From Sepiola atlantica (Eukaryota > Mollusca > Cephalopoda > Sepiida > Sepiolidae), in the NCBI GenBank assembly GCA_963556195.1, contig OY744519.1:109004032-109068031 (forward strand): 64,000 bases of DNA, in the 5' to 3' direction. The notes beneath the pieces are model-generated. The model did not search any database. It was given only the letters and a program-made list of their open reading frames with translations, and had not been told where the DNA came from. Positions 1-11,189 of this stretch are shown piece after piece. The first letter of the stretch is position 1, and each line of letters opens with the position of its first letter. The translations under genes were made by a program, and so were the position numbers.

Positions 1-1724
1 GTGGTTACTGTTATACAGACACTACGTAATGACTTAAAAGAAAGTAACGCTGCATTGAAATACCTCACAATCTGTATGATACAATGTGCTAGTTTTAAAA
101 ACTTTGAAATTTACATATTTGATTTATAATCCAAGGTAAAGAGATACATAAAATCTTACTGCCTGATCAGAAAGGGCACATAATTTTACATAAGAGTACC
201 AAGTTTCATAAGAATAGCTTAAAAAATAAATAAATGGTGGAGAAATTACTGAATTTCGTATTTTGGCCCACTCTTTTTAAAGGATCATCATAAAAAAATG
301 TCTGATGAAAAACACAAATTCTTATAACTTTTGAACCACTGATGTTATTTGCATAATTTAAACGGTTTTGAGCCTATTTTGACACAGCTCTATTCACCTA
401 AGTTGATAAAATAATAATTAGTTAAAAAGAAAAAAAATCAACTTGTAATGCTAATATAGGCACGAGCTAACTCGCCTACTTGAATGTTTTACAATGTTTA
501 AGTTGTTGCTGTATTATCCGGTCTTCAGGTGCATTTTGTCATACTCACCTGGGAATTTCAAACAACCCTTTATTCAATTCTTTTATTCAATTTAGATTGC
601 TCGTTACACTGAATTCCATGGCTTTCAGATATCTAGTATCAGTTAATTTTTACGTAAATTCCTTCCCTAGAGATCAAACTCACATCTAGGTTCAAAACAT
701 TGTAAAAAATATTAATGAATGCCGTTATCTACTTGGCTTACTGTGTCGAATAGAAAATAACAACCAAGAAGAGGACAATAATCCCAAATATGTAAATAAC
801 ATCTCAGCTCAGAAATATTGTAAAATAATAAAGACATTTAGATTTTTCGGGTTTTTAATTTTTTTTTTTTTAAATACAAAAACGTGAAGGAATGGGAGCA
901 TGTGAAGATATATAAATTTTGACATATAGAAAGAGATGGATAAGCTATTAGATGTGAGAATTGAATTCCTAGAATCACTGTGGAAGCAAAGTTTGCCTAT
1001 CTGGTCAAAATTGTCTTTTAAGTGATGCTCTTTATAAAACAATCCTGCCATTGCTGGAAACATTCTGGAACCTGTCTAGACGCGTTTAAATACAAATGTT
1101 TGCCCAATTAGTTTCCTCCTTTGGTATGCTAGAGTTATTCTAGGAATTAAATTGTCAATATTTGTGTGCTATATAAAAGCTTAGAAATGGTAAATGCAAG
1201 AAATATATACAAGGGGATAATAGTGTATAACTTTTTTACAATGTAATTCAGTAGAACAATTTATTGCTGAAAATCTGGTCAGTCTCCTTTATAATAAAAC
1301 TTGTATACAACACTCCATACAAATTATGATTGATTTTCTCAAAAATGGAAATCCAATATTCTGTCATTTTATTTTAAATAAATAAATTTTCATAAAAATT
1401 AAGATCCAAGAAAGATTGCTCTATCTTTTTTAAGCAAATTGTGATCTATTTTGAAATGTTACAGTTTATTTTAAAAACGTAAATAATACTTAATATTTTT
1501 TCGAAAATTAGAAAAAAAGACAAATCAAAAAAGTGAATTTTAATTTGGGGCAAACATTATATAATAAAAAATTTGAAATTTCCTCTGCAAAAAACTTGCC
1601 TACACTATTTTATAATCAAATTATAATAAGACAAAAAATTTTTCAGTGAAATATTTTTTGTTCTCTATGTACAGAAAAACTAGCTGAAATGAGAAAACAT
1701 GAATTAGTCTTATTTTGTTATGTT
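1..1724. other. AT-rich noncoding stretch
   Basis: I see no protein similarity, RNA gene or clear repeat here. It is AT-rich with A and T runs (for example around 860-875) and only short open frames without family motifs. If the minus-strand exon pair further right is one gene, this lies in its next downstream intron. Confidence 0.5.
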
Positions 1725-2079
1725 TGTTGGATTCTCGCTTACCTTAGCGAGTATGTACCCAAGTTCGTCTTGTTCTGTGTATCTCGCGTTTTGAACGATA
1801 ACACTGGACGCGGGTCTAACTTTAAGAAGTTTTATTCAAAGTAAAACAGATGACACAGATTGGGTTCTTTTGCACGGCAGAGAGAGAGAGAATTATTTAC
1901 TAGGCAAAGATATTCACTGCCATGTGCGCCCCAATGTGGAGTGCCATTCCGCGCGTGCTTATTTTCATCTTAGCAGCGGAAAAGGAAGAACAGTCCCCCG
2001 AACGGAAGTGACATCACTTTCGATTCCCTTGCTACTGCCACCCTCTCTAAGGGCGTCCTCTCACCACCATTATCTAACA
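1725..2079 (-). repeat. Solo LTR candidate
   Basis: Read on the minus strand, this 355-bp block starts TGTTAGATAATGG and ends GAGAATCCAACA, the TG...CA ends with short inverted termini expected of a long terminal repeat. It is much richer in G+C than its flanks. An AATAAA polyadenylation-type signal lies about 100 bp before the 3' end, as in an R region. No internal retrotransposon coding lies on either side, so it would be a solo LTR. I could not find a 5-bp target duplication, which weakens the call. Confidence 0.5.
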
Positions 2080-2345
2080 TAATCAGCTTCATTTATGTGT
2101 GTTGAAACAGAGTTATCTCCCTTATAATAATTGGCTTTAGCACTAGAGAGTGTTACTCTCATGAGATTGGGTACACGCGTGCTCCCCACATGGTTGTAAA
2201 TTCAGAAATAAGACTGTCTCTTACTGACCTAACCTTTAAACTATGGTCAAGGAAACAACTTATTTTCTCTGAATGATGCGTCGCCACTGCTGAGACTATG
2301 TAAGTAATTTTACATTCCTGTTCATTCACACTTTTATTTGGTTTA

Positions 2346-2611
2346 TAAAACAGGTGCACAACACTGGGAAACTCCTTTATGATGTCATAAATGATAAAGT
2401 ATTGATTTAAACAGTAAGCCATTTTAATGGCAATATACAAGTGATAAATGAAAAACCTTTTGCATTTATTTATTTATTTATTTAGACTAGATTCCCTTGA
2501 GGTCAAGACAACCCATGACCCTTTGTCTATGTTCTGTTTTAATGGATCCTTTTGGTACTTTATCATTTATGACATCATAAAGGAGTTTCCCAGTGTCGTG
2601 CACCTGTTTTA
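2346..2611. repeat. Inverted repeat, about 55-bp arms
   Basis: The arm at 2346-2400 (core ACTCCTTTATGATGTCATAA) returns as its reverse complement at 2557-2611 with only a few mismatches. About 155 bp lie between, including a (TTTA)n run near 2465-2484. It would fold into a long hairpin and probably belongs to a foldback or MITE-type element. No transposase coding is present. Confidence 0.75.
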
Positions 2612-2765
2612 GTGGATGCGTTAACCCTTTCTTATGTCAGCCAGTGCACGCAAGGACAAAAATGTTAACAGAGTTTTAGTAGTAGATATAATCGTTTACT
2701 ATCAGCTTAATTATAAATCAAGTTGATTTCTTTCAATATTTACTATATTTCTTTCAATAGTTATA

Positions 2766-2856
2766 TGCAGCATAGTCACGTTGATACACTGGTTCTTTTT
2801 AGATCACCGAAGTTAAGCAATGTTGAGTCTGGTAACTATTTGGAAATACCAGTGGC
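2766..2856 (+). pseudogene. 5S rRNA-derived fragment (5S pseudogene or 5S-headed SINE)
   Basis: The segment GATCACCGAAGTTAAGCAA is the highly conserved 5S rRNA core. It is preceded by a diverged 5S 5' half (CACGTTGATACACTGGTTCT) and followed by a diverged GTCTGGT and GGAAATACCAG, matching the 5S 3' half. The stretch holding the C box (the conserved TGGATGGGTGACC) is deleted, so the internal Pol III control region is incomplete and this is not a functional 5S gene. It may be a dispersed 5S pseudogene or the head of a 5S-derived SINE. No second copy was found here to decide. Confidence 0.7.
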
Positions 2857-3224
2857 CCAAAAAAAATATACCTCAGTATAAACTGTTGACACAACAGAAC
2901 AACTGTCACCTGGGCAGAAGTTCTGTTATCAATCATGCGGCGAAGCTCTCGGGAAATAGTATACTATCGCAGTTATTTTGTGAAGCCACACACCAACATT
3001 GTTCCCACTCATTGTGCTTGTCAAAACTTATTTGATTGGATGTTCTTAAAAGTTCTGAAATGGTAATTGTGTAGAATTTTGATTTGGGGGTACATGAAAT
3101 AGGGATGTTATTCAGAGTTTAAGAAACAGGGGATTGGGGCTAAGAACATCTCTAGTTGGTAATAAGACCCTTTTTTGCGGTATACGTAAAAATGTAACTT
3201 GTAATGCTCAAGGTTGTTATTTAG

Positions 3225-3364
3225 CACCCCCCTCCTCCCCTCCCACCGCGGAAAGATGTGAAACAAGATTGGAAGGTGGGGATTAAAAAGCCAGCGCACA
3301 AGAGGTGTGTGCACTCTGGTCCACAAAAAATGCCTGAGCAGCCCGTCAGCATTTCCCGTTAGGA
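3225..3364 (-). repeat. U2-headed SINE, body A, partial copy
   Basis: On the minus strand this matches the middle of the body-A SINE seen complete at 23917-24287 and 36420-36789, including the stretches with GCTCAGGCA and GCGCTGGCTTTTTAA. The head is missing. The copy stops a few bases from the retrotransposon LTR at 3368, so the retroelement or a later deletion cut it. I could not find the missing SINE half on the other side of the element. Confidence 0.65.
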
Positions 3365-3367
3365 GTG

Positions 3368-3504
3368 TGTTAATATATAAATAAAGAAGTGTTACTATGT
3401 AACAAAAAGAATGTAAACACAGACTTCGATAACGTATATGGAGAGAATAGTTTATTCGCGCTCCATTACAGATTATAGGTAAAAAAATAATGGCAGTCTC
3501 ATCA
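3368..3504 (-). repeat. 3' LTR of the copia-type element
   Basis: This 137-bp copy starts TGATGAGACTGCCATTATT on the minus strand at 3504 and is about 95 percent identical to the 5' LTR over its first 110 bp. Its far end has diverged (extra A/T and a TAACACAC end). It follows the integrase C-terminal codons directly, with no polypurine tract between. Confidence 0.8.
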
Positions 3505-4589
3505 GTTTCAGAGGAACTTTCATGTGCTTCTGGGTGAAGCACTAAACGACAGGGGTGCACTCTTACATATGTGCCTCCATGTTTAACAAGCACCTGCTTG
3601 TGCTCCCATCCTATAACAGTTCCTGGACCAAGCCATCTATCACAGAGGTTTCTCTTATAAAACACAATATCACCATTTTTGTACGATTGTGTTATGCCAG
3701 TTCTTACTTGATGACGAAGTGCACGTCTTAATTTTTCCGAAGACTCACACATTATAAACTGCTTTCTAGCTGCATGCATGGCATTGAACTTACTGGCAAC
3801 AACCTCACTGGTAGAGACACCTTCTGATGCAGGGAGTTTGTCATTCAAAAAGGAAGGCAGGTTGGGATTCTTACCAAAACAAGTTGATTGGGACTGAATC
3901 CGTGAGCACTGTGAAGCGTATTCTTGGCACTTATATAGCCCATGCTAGTGCTATGTCAAAGCTGCAATTTGTGTCCTCTATGGTCTTCTTTACCATTTCT
4001 CCCAATATCCCATTATGTCTTTCATTTAAGCCATTAAATTCTGTGTCATGTCCCAAAATGATTGGTTATCAAATTCCCTGTCATTATCGATTAAGATAGA
4101 TCCTGGAGTCCCAAAATATGCTATCCAGTGCTTAAATATAGCCCTGATTATGTCGGATCTTTCCTTGCTAGGAATCCTGACGCCGACACTGTATCTGGTA
4201 GTGTGGTCAATCAGGTGCAGGACTTTGTTACCATTGATTTCTTTAATATCCATGGCAAAAGTTTCATTAAAATATGATCCTAATGTAAATCCAACAATAG
4301 GTCTAGGTTCAGTCCTTTTATAGCGAATACATACTTCACAGGAACTTGGAAGTGCTTGCAAAATTTTTATAAATTCGGGATCTCTTATTCCTGCATTTCT
4401 AACTAAATCACATAACTTCTTACTACTAGGATGACTAAATTGTGTATGTAATTTGGTTGTAATTTTTAATTTTTCTGACTTGTTTTCCGAGGAGATTTCT
4501 TTAACGAAAAGTATATGTTTGAACTTACCCCTGTCCGGTAGAGGTTTGGTGATAGGGATGTGATAATGACCAGACAATGTGCATCTCAA
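3505..4589 (-). pseudogene. Copia-type integrase, frameshifted
   Basis: The frame 4589-4026 has the HHCC zinc domain (HTQFSHPSSKKL then CEVCIRYKR) and the start of the DDE core. The first Asp sits in AMDIKE and the second in ILIDNDREFDN, where intact copies have a Gly instead of the second Asp. A frameshift near 4026 disrupts the stretch holding the third catalytic residue. The frame 3848-3505 resumes with the C-terminal region, including a GP-type segment (WLGPGTVIGW) and HPCRLVLHP, and then enters the 3' LTR in frame. The reverse transcriptase that should follow is absent. Confidence 0.82.
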
Positions 4590-4601
4590 TGGAATTTTTT
4601 T

Positions 4602-5039
4602 TTAAAACATCGTAACACTGTCATGTTCAAAGTTGAGACAAGTCCCGGCCCTTTTCATAGCGTGTTTGCTCAACAGAAGTGGAATGTCAGAGTCCACAAC
4701 ATCAGTGACGATACTGACTTCGATGACACATGGTAGAGTAATGTTGTAAAGAGAGTTCAACTTATTTCCATCGCCGAATTTAAAAGTTCTCACTCCTTTA
4801 GTGATTATCTTTTTTTTCTGTGCATCTGTTAACGTCTCAAGAAAACATTCATACCATATTGTCCCGCAAACGGTACCAGATGCACCACTATCTAGGACAG
4901 CCGAACCAAGTGTCTCACCTAGAAGAGTGTTGCCGTTTTCCTCACGTTTTCGCTGACTCATAAGCACGATGTTGGCCAGGGAAAGATAACTCTCGTCTTC
5001 GTTGTCCTCACGTTTATCTCTGGTATCGTTAATGTAAGG
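4602..5039 (-). pseudogene. Retrotransposon aspartic protease
   Basis: The frame continues from the zinc knuckle into an acidic linker and then AVLDSGASGTVCG, the DSGA active-site motif of retroviral-type aspartic proteases, with the catalytic Asp at about 4892. A second strand region (VIEVSIVTDVVDSDIPLLLS) resembles the C-terminal part of copia proteases. The frame ends at a stop at 4602-4604, 13 bp before the integrase frame. In an intact element it would read through, so this stop is probably a mutation. Confidence 0.8.
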
Positions 5040-5850
5040 GCAGTTATAAGACCAGTGAAACTTGCAACCACATTTAAAACACACAGTGGTGTTCCCTTCA
5101 GGACCGAGCGGATTTATTTTTTTTGTGTCAGTGGAGCGTGTTCTGGTATTGTTGACATGTCGTCTTCCACCACGGTTTGTTTTTCCTCGTCGATTGTTGA
5201 AATTCGAATCACGTCAGTGCGAAGAGCGACCGTAATATACCTCGTTAGAATCCGTTTCATTTTCCGTATAGGCAACAACATCTTCATTCTTTATCACGAC
5301 GGGCGTCATGTTGCTAGACAGTGCATTTGAAGACTGTCTGTGTATAATCTTTCTTAACTGTCCCGACATGGAAGATAGTGTCAATTCGTTGACGGTGGTT
5401 TTGACTAATCTTTCATTTTCTGGAGTGAGAGCGGCACCTTTCAATGCCCTGAACGCAAGTACGGGTTCGGGTAGGGCAATGTTGAAATCTTTCAACTTAG
5501 CGACATGTCGGCCGAAGTTAATGAGAAAGTCTTCCACTGACGTATTGGGCTGTCTGTCATAAGCTAGAAAAGCCGCCTGATTAATATCTATAAAAAAAAG
5601 AGAAAAAAAAGGTATCCAGTTTTTCATATAGATGCGTCATTCCGTCCTCAGAATTAAGGGACGCCACGTCCAATTCTAAAACAGCTTTTCTGGGTTTTCC
5701 TTCCAGAGAAAGAAATATTATGGGGACATGTTTCGTCTTCTCAAGTGATGTAGTCATCTCCCAAATTTGCATCTCTTTTTTCCACGTGCTGTATTTGTCG
5801 TTAATTAAGACAGGTGGTGAAATGAATTTTGAAGCCCTAACAATTTTTCG
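5040..5850 (-). pseudogene. Gag polyprotein remnant with CCHC zinc knuckle
   Basis: Gag forms the particle that packages the element RNA. The frames 5850-5581 and 5627-5214 carry a copia-type gag (segments LINDKYSTWKKEMQIWE and QPNTSVEDFLINFGRHVAKL). They change frame at an A-rich run near 5590-5610. A zinc knuckle, CFKCGCKFHWSYNC (CX2CX4HX4C), follows at 5081-5040, after a basic Arg/Gly/Asn-rich linker read in a third frame. No ATG is visible close to the primer site. The frames are interrupted, so it is a pseudogene. Confidence 0.75.
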
Positions 5851-5861
5851 CTCTGCTACCA
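5851..5861 (-). other. Primer-binding site for initiator tRNA-Met
   Basis: The minus strand reads TGGTAGCAGAG, the reverse complement of the 3' end (with CCA) of initiator tRNA-Met. It lies one base after the 5' LTR, the standard place for minus-strand DNA priming. Confidence 0.8.
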
Positions 5862-5862
5862 A

Positions 5863-5988
5863 TGAAAATAAAGTGTTACTATGTAACAAAAAGAATATAA
5901 ACACAGACTTCGATAACGTATATGGAGAGAATAGTTTATTCGCGCTCCATTACAGATTATAGGTAAAACAATAATGGCAGTCTCATCA
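5863..5988 (-). repeat. 5' LTR of the copia-type element
   Basis: This 126-bp copy reads TGATGAGACTGCC at 5988 and ends in CA at 5863, one base before the primer-binding site. It is very short for an LTR but within the copia range. The flank beyond 5988 differs from the base next to the 3' LTR, so the repeat boundary is clear. Confidence 0.8.
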
Positions 5989-6324
5989 CTTCCGTCTGGA
6001 AGCCACCTCCAGCCTGGGAGAGTGTTCAGGGGGAGATCACTCGCATAGATTAACATGGTGTGGTGCATCTGGCGATTAGCAATAAGATAACCCTTTCTCA
6101 AAAAGAGAAAGTAAAGTCTGGAAAGCCTTTGACTGCACAGAACAATATATCAGCCCGGCAGAAACAAGGTCACCAACTCAAAAATAGACCAGACTGTCGG
6201 ATTGATTATCGAGGATGTATCCTTGACTGGTATAAATCATACCGACTCAGGCTAAGCCCCTGCTTGAAAATAAAAATAATATATATATTTAAAAAAAAAA
6301 AAAAAAAAATGCAGAAGTACTTAC
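5989..6324. other. Intron next to exon 2
   Basis: The block between the retroelement and the exon-2 donor has no coding. It holds an A-run at 6290-6309 just after the donor on the gene strand (a T-run in the transcript). Confidence 0.5.
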
Positions 6325-6482
6325 CTCTTATTTTTACAAGCGCCTCTTGTGCCAGACGTACAGGTTCTTCAATCACCAAAGTTTGATTCCAGCCTATTAG
6401 GTAACCATTAAATAGCAAGCTAAGAAGAATCAAAAGTGCTTCGCCTAGCCACCAACAGCTCTGGTAAACAGATTTTCCCACA
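6325..6482 (-). CDS. Candidate TMEM94-like gene, second coding exon
   Basis: This 158-bp minus-strand exon has an acceptor with a pyrimidine tract (TTCTGTTTTCAG before 6482) and a consensus donor (GAG then GTAAGT at 6324-6319). It opens with one base completing a codon and reads 52 codons: a hydrophobic membrane helix (GEALLILLSLLFNGYLIGWN) followed by an acidic/basic helix ending QEALVKIR. The entry phase matches the exit phase of the exon at 47186-46888, and joined they put two membrane helices 20-odd residues apart. The order (amphipathic helix, TM1, short loop, TM2, charged helix) resembles the TMEM94 N-terminus, a P-type-ATPase-like ER protein. It could be another multi-pass protein. That the exon is real is likely; its name is inference. 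Confidence 0.55.
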
Positions 6483-8299
6483 CTGAAAACAGAACAGAAG
6501 TATTTTATTTGAATTTGACCAATTTTTGGTTAGATATACAGAACAACTATGGCCTATCTTGTTTTTATTTCTCCTGTGTTATTAAAGCCTCTTGGCTTTT
6601 CTTCAAGAGTCCTATTCAAATTAAGCATGGATTTTTATTCAAACAGACAAGATGGACGGATTAAACACCACTAATGACCACAGAAAGACTCATTAAATTG
6701 CATGGTGATTAGCATAATGTTTGAATAAGATTTCATATCACAGATATAAATGTCTGCAATTAAGATTATATATAAACAAAATCACTGGTCATTCATCTTG
6801 AACATATGTTGATATATGTCTGCCTATACGTTTGTTTAAACTCAAATAGTACAATACTTAAACTACTAAAACCATATACATAGATGTTATTAGAGTTAAA
6901 AAAAAAAATTTAAACATTAATTTTCATAAACTTTTTATATCTAAAGAATTTTGTAAATGAAAACATATGTAATAATTATCATATACTAAATCATTTCAAA
7001 AGTTATAGATTAAAACAAAAAATATTTAACATTCTAGGATTTTTTTTTTTTTTTTTTTTTTCAAAATGATATTTTTAGTATCCATGCAAGGAGGAAAATA
7101 ATGAGGAAATTCATGATTGTTTTTTTGTTTTTTTAAAGTGACTTATCACTTAGTGCCAACAAGACTAGCTGGATTAGTATTATTAAATATATTTCTTCAC
7201 TTTGAAATTGGTTGATATAGCAGCAGCTGACAGTTACAGCAAATGTTGCTGCTGCAGCTTTTAGTTTTTGGTAACTGCCATTCATGATGAAATCCATTTT
7301 CAAGTAAACATTTCTTTCTTGATAATCACAGTAACAAGATAACCAGTAGACAGACTTTTAGTAGTATACTAGCAAAAAAAAAAACTACCCGCTCTCTGAG
7401 CAGCAATTAATCTAGCTGTAGCCTTCTTTACAGAAAAACAAAGAAACAATTTTCTCTTCACATTTTTGTAATTTGGAAGAGAAAAAAAAAGATGATTGTC
7501 ATGTTGTTATTTGATATATTCCAATGTTAAGATAATTTACTGTGTATGAACATCGTCACATTTTCTTAATTAGGAAAAATAAAAACCAAAAAGGTTATTT
7601 TTATGGTCTTTTCGATAGTCAAAGTCTTGATTTTGCATAAGCATAAAAATAAAAATTAATTCCATTATAAACTAGTTATATAATGAAATGAATAAACGAA
7701 AAAGAAAAACGTTGATTGGTCAAATAAAGGAAGTATATATTACTGAGTAATTTGAAATGAGTACTTTTTTTTTCGCCTCTATTATTAAAGACAGGAAAAT
7801 AAAAATAAAAACTTAAGTTTTTAAAATATGAATCCTTTCATTTTTTTTTTTTTTTGTAATTTAGAAAGATGAGGGGGGAGGGGCTTTTTTTTCTTTTTTA
7901 TGGCAAATGATGTAATGGCTGTTATCATCATCAACAACAAATTTAATTTAAAAAATAAACGTATCTATTTAATTATTAAAAGAACTTTGTCAGTCATTGC
8001 ATTTAATGCAGGGTTTTTTAAATTTTTATTTATTCCAAAGAAATCTAAGTTTTGGTGTGTTAAATGTACTCGTGCGTGAACTTAACAGGAAGTTGTCATT
8101 TGAATTTTAAAATAATTTAACCGAAAGTTATCATTTGGAATGCTAAACTGTTTCATTAAATTGCTTTAATTAATATTACTATTGCTTAATAATAATATTA
8201 ATATCAACAAAACTATTGCATATATATAAGAGAATAGGAGAATCAAATTACCAATGACTTGTATAGAATATCAATTTATTAGAAACTGTTTTCCAATCA

Positions 8300-8333
<34 letters not shown>

Positions 8334-9473
8334 CATATTTGAAACTATTTTGTATTATTAAATTAAATAAGCCTAAGGTGTTTTGATCTAAATATAGTTC
8401 GGATAAATGTAAAAAGAAAATTCACATTTATTTATTTAGATAAATGTTGACATGCATACAGCCCACTAGGTAGGTTTGTATTGTTGGTAGCTCAAAGCTT
8501 GACTCTTGAAATTTAAAAGAGGTCTAACTCTGGCTTAAACAATTTTCCACAAGTAATAATTTACATATACTATTACTACAGAGGAAGACATATCCGACAT
8601 GTGCCATTCGGTCCGTGGTGGCTTAGCATTTTGTTTCTTCTTTTCAGTTAGAACTGCTGTGGATGATAAATGGGTTTGCCTACGACAGTTTCATGAAGAA
8701 CAACAAGTCTGTAACAACAGTTCATTGGTAGTTTTGTAACAGATTCAACATTCACTGAAATCAGTCTGATCCCATCTTACTTTGGATTCGTACTTCGTAT
8801 ATGAGATACAAACTAGAATAGAGGCTCCACGAATGGTACATATCATAGAAAATGTGGAATGCACCAGAGAAGCTTTGTTGTGCAACCTTGTGGAACCCTG
8901 TTCCAGCAATAGTTTAGTAACAGCTAAATAATTTCCATAAATACTTAATTCTGATTAGTTAATTTTTTTACAAAATACGCAATTTCACTAGTTTACTGAA
9001 ATCTGACTTCGACTCATCAGAAAAAGTTGCTCAGGGAACCAAGTACCTGTTTTGTACTGGCTATTTAAGCAACAACTCAAACAGCGGTCAAGAGACTCAA
9101 CCTGCCACACGAATCCTTGCCAATCACAACGCAGTGTTACCAACTACTAACAAACTTCTTGGGAACAAAATAAAATCCAGCCTTGGCTGCTATGCCATAG
9201 GTTCTTAGCAGACGACACAAGAGACATGCACAAACTCACTAGCACATACACCACCGTCTAAAACACAGTAAACACGCAATTGCATACTACTTACTCAGTC
9301 AACCTAAGTTACTAAACTGTTAAGCAGGCAAACTATGCATGCATACAAAGGCTGCCCCTGCTGATAAGAAACTTTAAATCTTTCATATTCGTCCACACAA
9401 AGTTACTTTCCTTTGATTGAAACCCCCAAAAAAAATTTAAGAAAAAAAAAAAATATATAAAAATAAATTGCAA
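6483..9473. other. Intron, AT-rich, no gene seen
   Basis: I see no coding motif here. It holds a T-run at 7041-7061, A/T-rich simple sequence, and the (TA)n array at 8301-8332. Around 9000-9060 a short segment (TACTGAAATCTGACTTC) recurs near 10321 in similar form, so part of 8600-9420 is probably an old repeat of unknown class. Confidence 0.5.
8301..8332. repeat. (TA)n microsatellite
   Basis: Sixteen TA units in a row. Confidence 0.95.
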
Positions 9474-9481
9474 ATAAATAT

Positions 9482-9668
9482 CAGGGTTACAGAGTCAGAA
9501 GGTATAAGATCCGACTGACTCGTAGGATTCCAAAATATCCGACTACTTATTTTAAAGTCTTCCTATATTCAGATTGGATTCTTTTGAGATTAAAAAATCC
9601 AACTCAGACTCCAAGAATTCTTATGAGCCCAACTCCTTCGAAAACCTCCGACTGACTCTACAACCCTG
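9482..9668. mobile_element. hAT-type MITE with 8-bp target duplication
   Basis: The 187-bp element has inverted ends: CAGGGTTACAGAGTCAG on the left, and CAGGGTTGTAGAGTCAGTC when the right end is reverse-complemented. It is flanked by ATAAATAT (9474-9481) and GTAAATAT (9669-9676), an 8-bp duplication matching 7 of 8. Ends of the CAGGG-TGTxGAGTC type with 8-bp duplications are those of non-autonomous hAT elements. It has no coding and would need a transposase in trans. Confidence 0.75.
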
Positions 9669-10860
9669 GTAAATATACTCCTGTGCAGTGCCGGGTAAGT
9701 GCAGCTCGTAAATTAATATTTTAAACATTCTACATCATTTGTGGTCAACAATTCATCCAAAGGCAACCTGCAGCTAATAAAGAACACAATAATGTGATGG
9801 TCAGCAATGTTGTAAACACATGGAGTTCACATACAGCCACTAAGACGATTACAGCCGTGTTCATAAAAAGCAGATTTGTATGTTTGCAAAGAATTTATTA
9901 TGTCTAGCATGGACATAATATCTATGCAAAAAAAAAAAAAAAAAAAAAAAAAACTAAGATTATCATAAATTCAATAATTCGTATGAACATCAAAATTTCT
10001 TTTGATGAATTGACTTATGGACTTCGAAATAGAAACTAATACATTAAAAAACCTATAATCATAATTCAAGTCAAATATTCTGACAGATGATGCACATCAG
10101 TTGCGATGCAATAAACATGAAACGCTTCTTAGAGGCGCGAAGGGAGTGTAGTGAATTGTTACTTGAATTACAGTGTGGAAACAAATTTCTGAAGCTAATC
10201 TTGAGGCAGATGGAAAAGGAGAAATCTCTGTACATACCACTTCAATGGCATATCACAGAAAGTCTTTATATCGTCCATAGAGTTACTTCCCTTTAATTGG
10301 AATAAAAATAATCTCGATTGATTACTGAAATCAGACTTCAACCAATCAGAAACAGTTGCTCCAAGAGCCCCATTATAGTGGCCTTGCATCAGACTATACT
10401 AAGCTTAGTAAACTTAAATGTTGACAATTATGCATCGTATTAACACTATCGGTTGACATTCTATAACTATTCTGCAAAACAGAAGTGGGGGAGTCTACCG
10501 AAGAAAAAAAGAAAAAGACCTGATTCTTAAATCTTTAAAAAAACGCAACTCCAGACTCCTGCAAACATTACCAACTTCTGTATCAAAGAATTGGCAGAAA
10601 AAACTCAATTCTCAACTCTGGAATTGGTTTTTAAAAAAAAAAAAATCCTGACTGCAATTCAGAAAAAAAATTGTCAACCCCTGACTCTTTGCGACAAAGC
10701 TATTTTGTTGTGTTGCTTCTGTTGTGTTTTTTGGTTAATTTTGTGTTATTGGATTGCCCGTTTTAATCGTATAATACCCTCTTTCTATTTTAACCATAGC
10801 TTGGAGGGGGTAAGTGACCAATATATCTGATACTAGTTAAACTGAGTAGAGTTGATTACA
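9669..10860. other. Intron with MITE-like remnant
   Basis: No host coding is seen. A short motif at about 9687-9711 (GCAGTGCCGGGTAAGTGCAGCTCG) resembles repeat ends near 18591, 60665 and 61390. A-run at 9930-9953. The block from about 10481 to 10683 has the GAGTC/TCAGGGG style of the hAT MITE at 9482-9668 but is too diverged to bound. Confidence 0.4.
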
Positions 10861-10861
10861 T

Positions 10862-11050
10862 AGTTCCTATTTATTTGTCCCCCCACCCCCACAAGAGCAA
10901 AGTTAGACCCTTGATCGGTTTTTAATGTAGGAATAGTCCAACCTTCAAAACAGTAGCATTCTGGGTTGGACAAAAAATTACCTCAGTTTGAAAGGATTTC
11001 TCCTTCCATGACTGAGCATACACTTTGATCCTTGCTCAAAGATCGGTCAG
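10862..11050 (-). repeat. U2-headed SINE, body B, decayed copy
   Basis: In plus-strand order it reads the SINE tail (TTCCTATTTATTTGTCCC, then GCAAAGTTAGAC), the body (ATTTCTCCTTCCATGACTGAGCA) and a worn U2 head (CACTTTGATCCTTGCTCAAAG). Alignment to the copies at 32878-33110 and 63329-63545 is clear throughout. The head palindrome is lost. Confidence 0.7.
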
Positions 11051-11189
11051 AGTATCCATTAGCGCTAATTACGCCCCCTCCCAACATTATTGAAGAATCT
11101 ACAACTCAAGGGTCCATCTTTGTCGAATAATGAACGATTCATCAGATAACCAGGGACAATGTTGTTGGGGCAGACTATTGTAACATTTT

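Larger units (their letters stand above)
3368..5988 (-). mobile_element. Copia-type LTR retrotransposon lacking reverse transcriptase
   Basis: This is a 2.6-kb element reading right to left: 5' LTR, tRNA-iMet primer site, gag with zinc knuckle, aspartic protease, integrase, 3' LTR. Protease followed directly by integrase is the Ty1/copia order. Copia elements carry reverse transcriptase and RNase H after integrase. Here the integrase C-terminal domain runs straight into the 3' LTR, and no RT, RNase H or polypurine tract is present. Frameshifts break gag (near the A-rich run at 5590-5610) and the integrase core (near 4026), and a stop separates protease from integrase. It is a dead copy, and its lack of RT would have made it dependent on a helper even without the frameshifts. 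No target-site duplication was found. Confidence 0.85.

Noticed and set aside
2768..2856. Functional 5S rRNA gene
   Set aside because: About 24 bases holding the C box are missing and the halves are diverged.
3364..5993. 5-bp target duplication of the copia-type element
   Set aside because: The flanks do not match under any placement of the LTR ends I tried.
10087..10296. Frame beginning MMHISCDAINMKRFLEARRE as a gene
   Set aside because: No splice signals or family motif, and its 3' end lies in a segment repeated near 9390.
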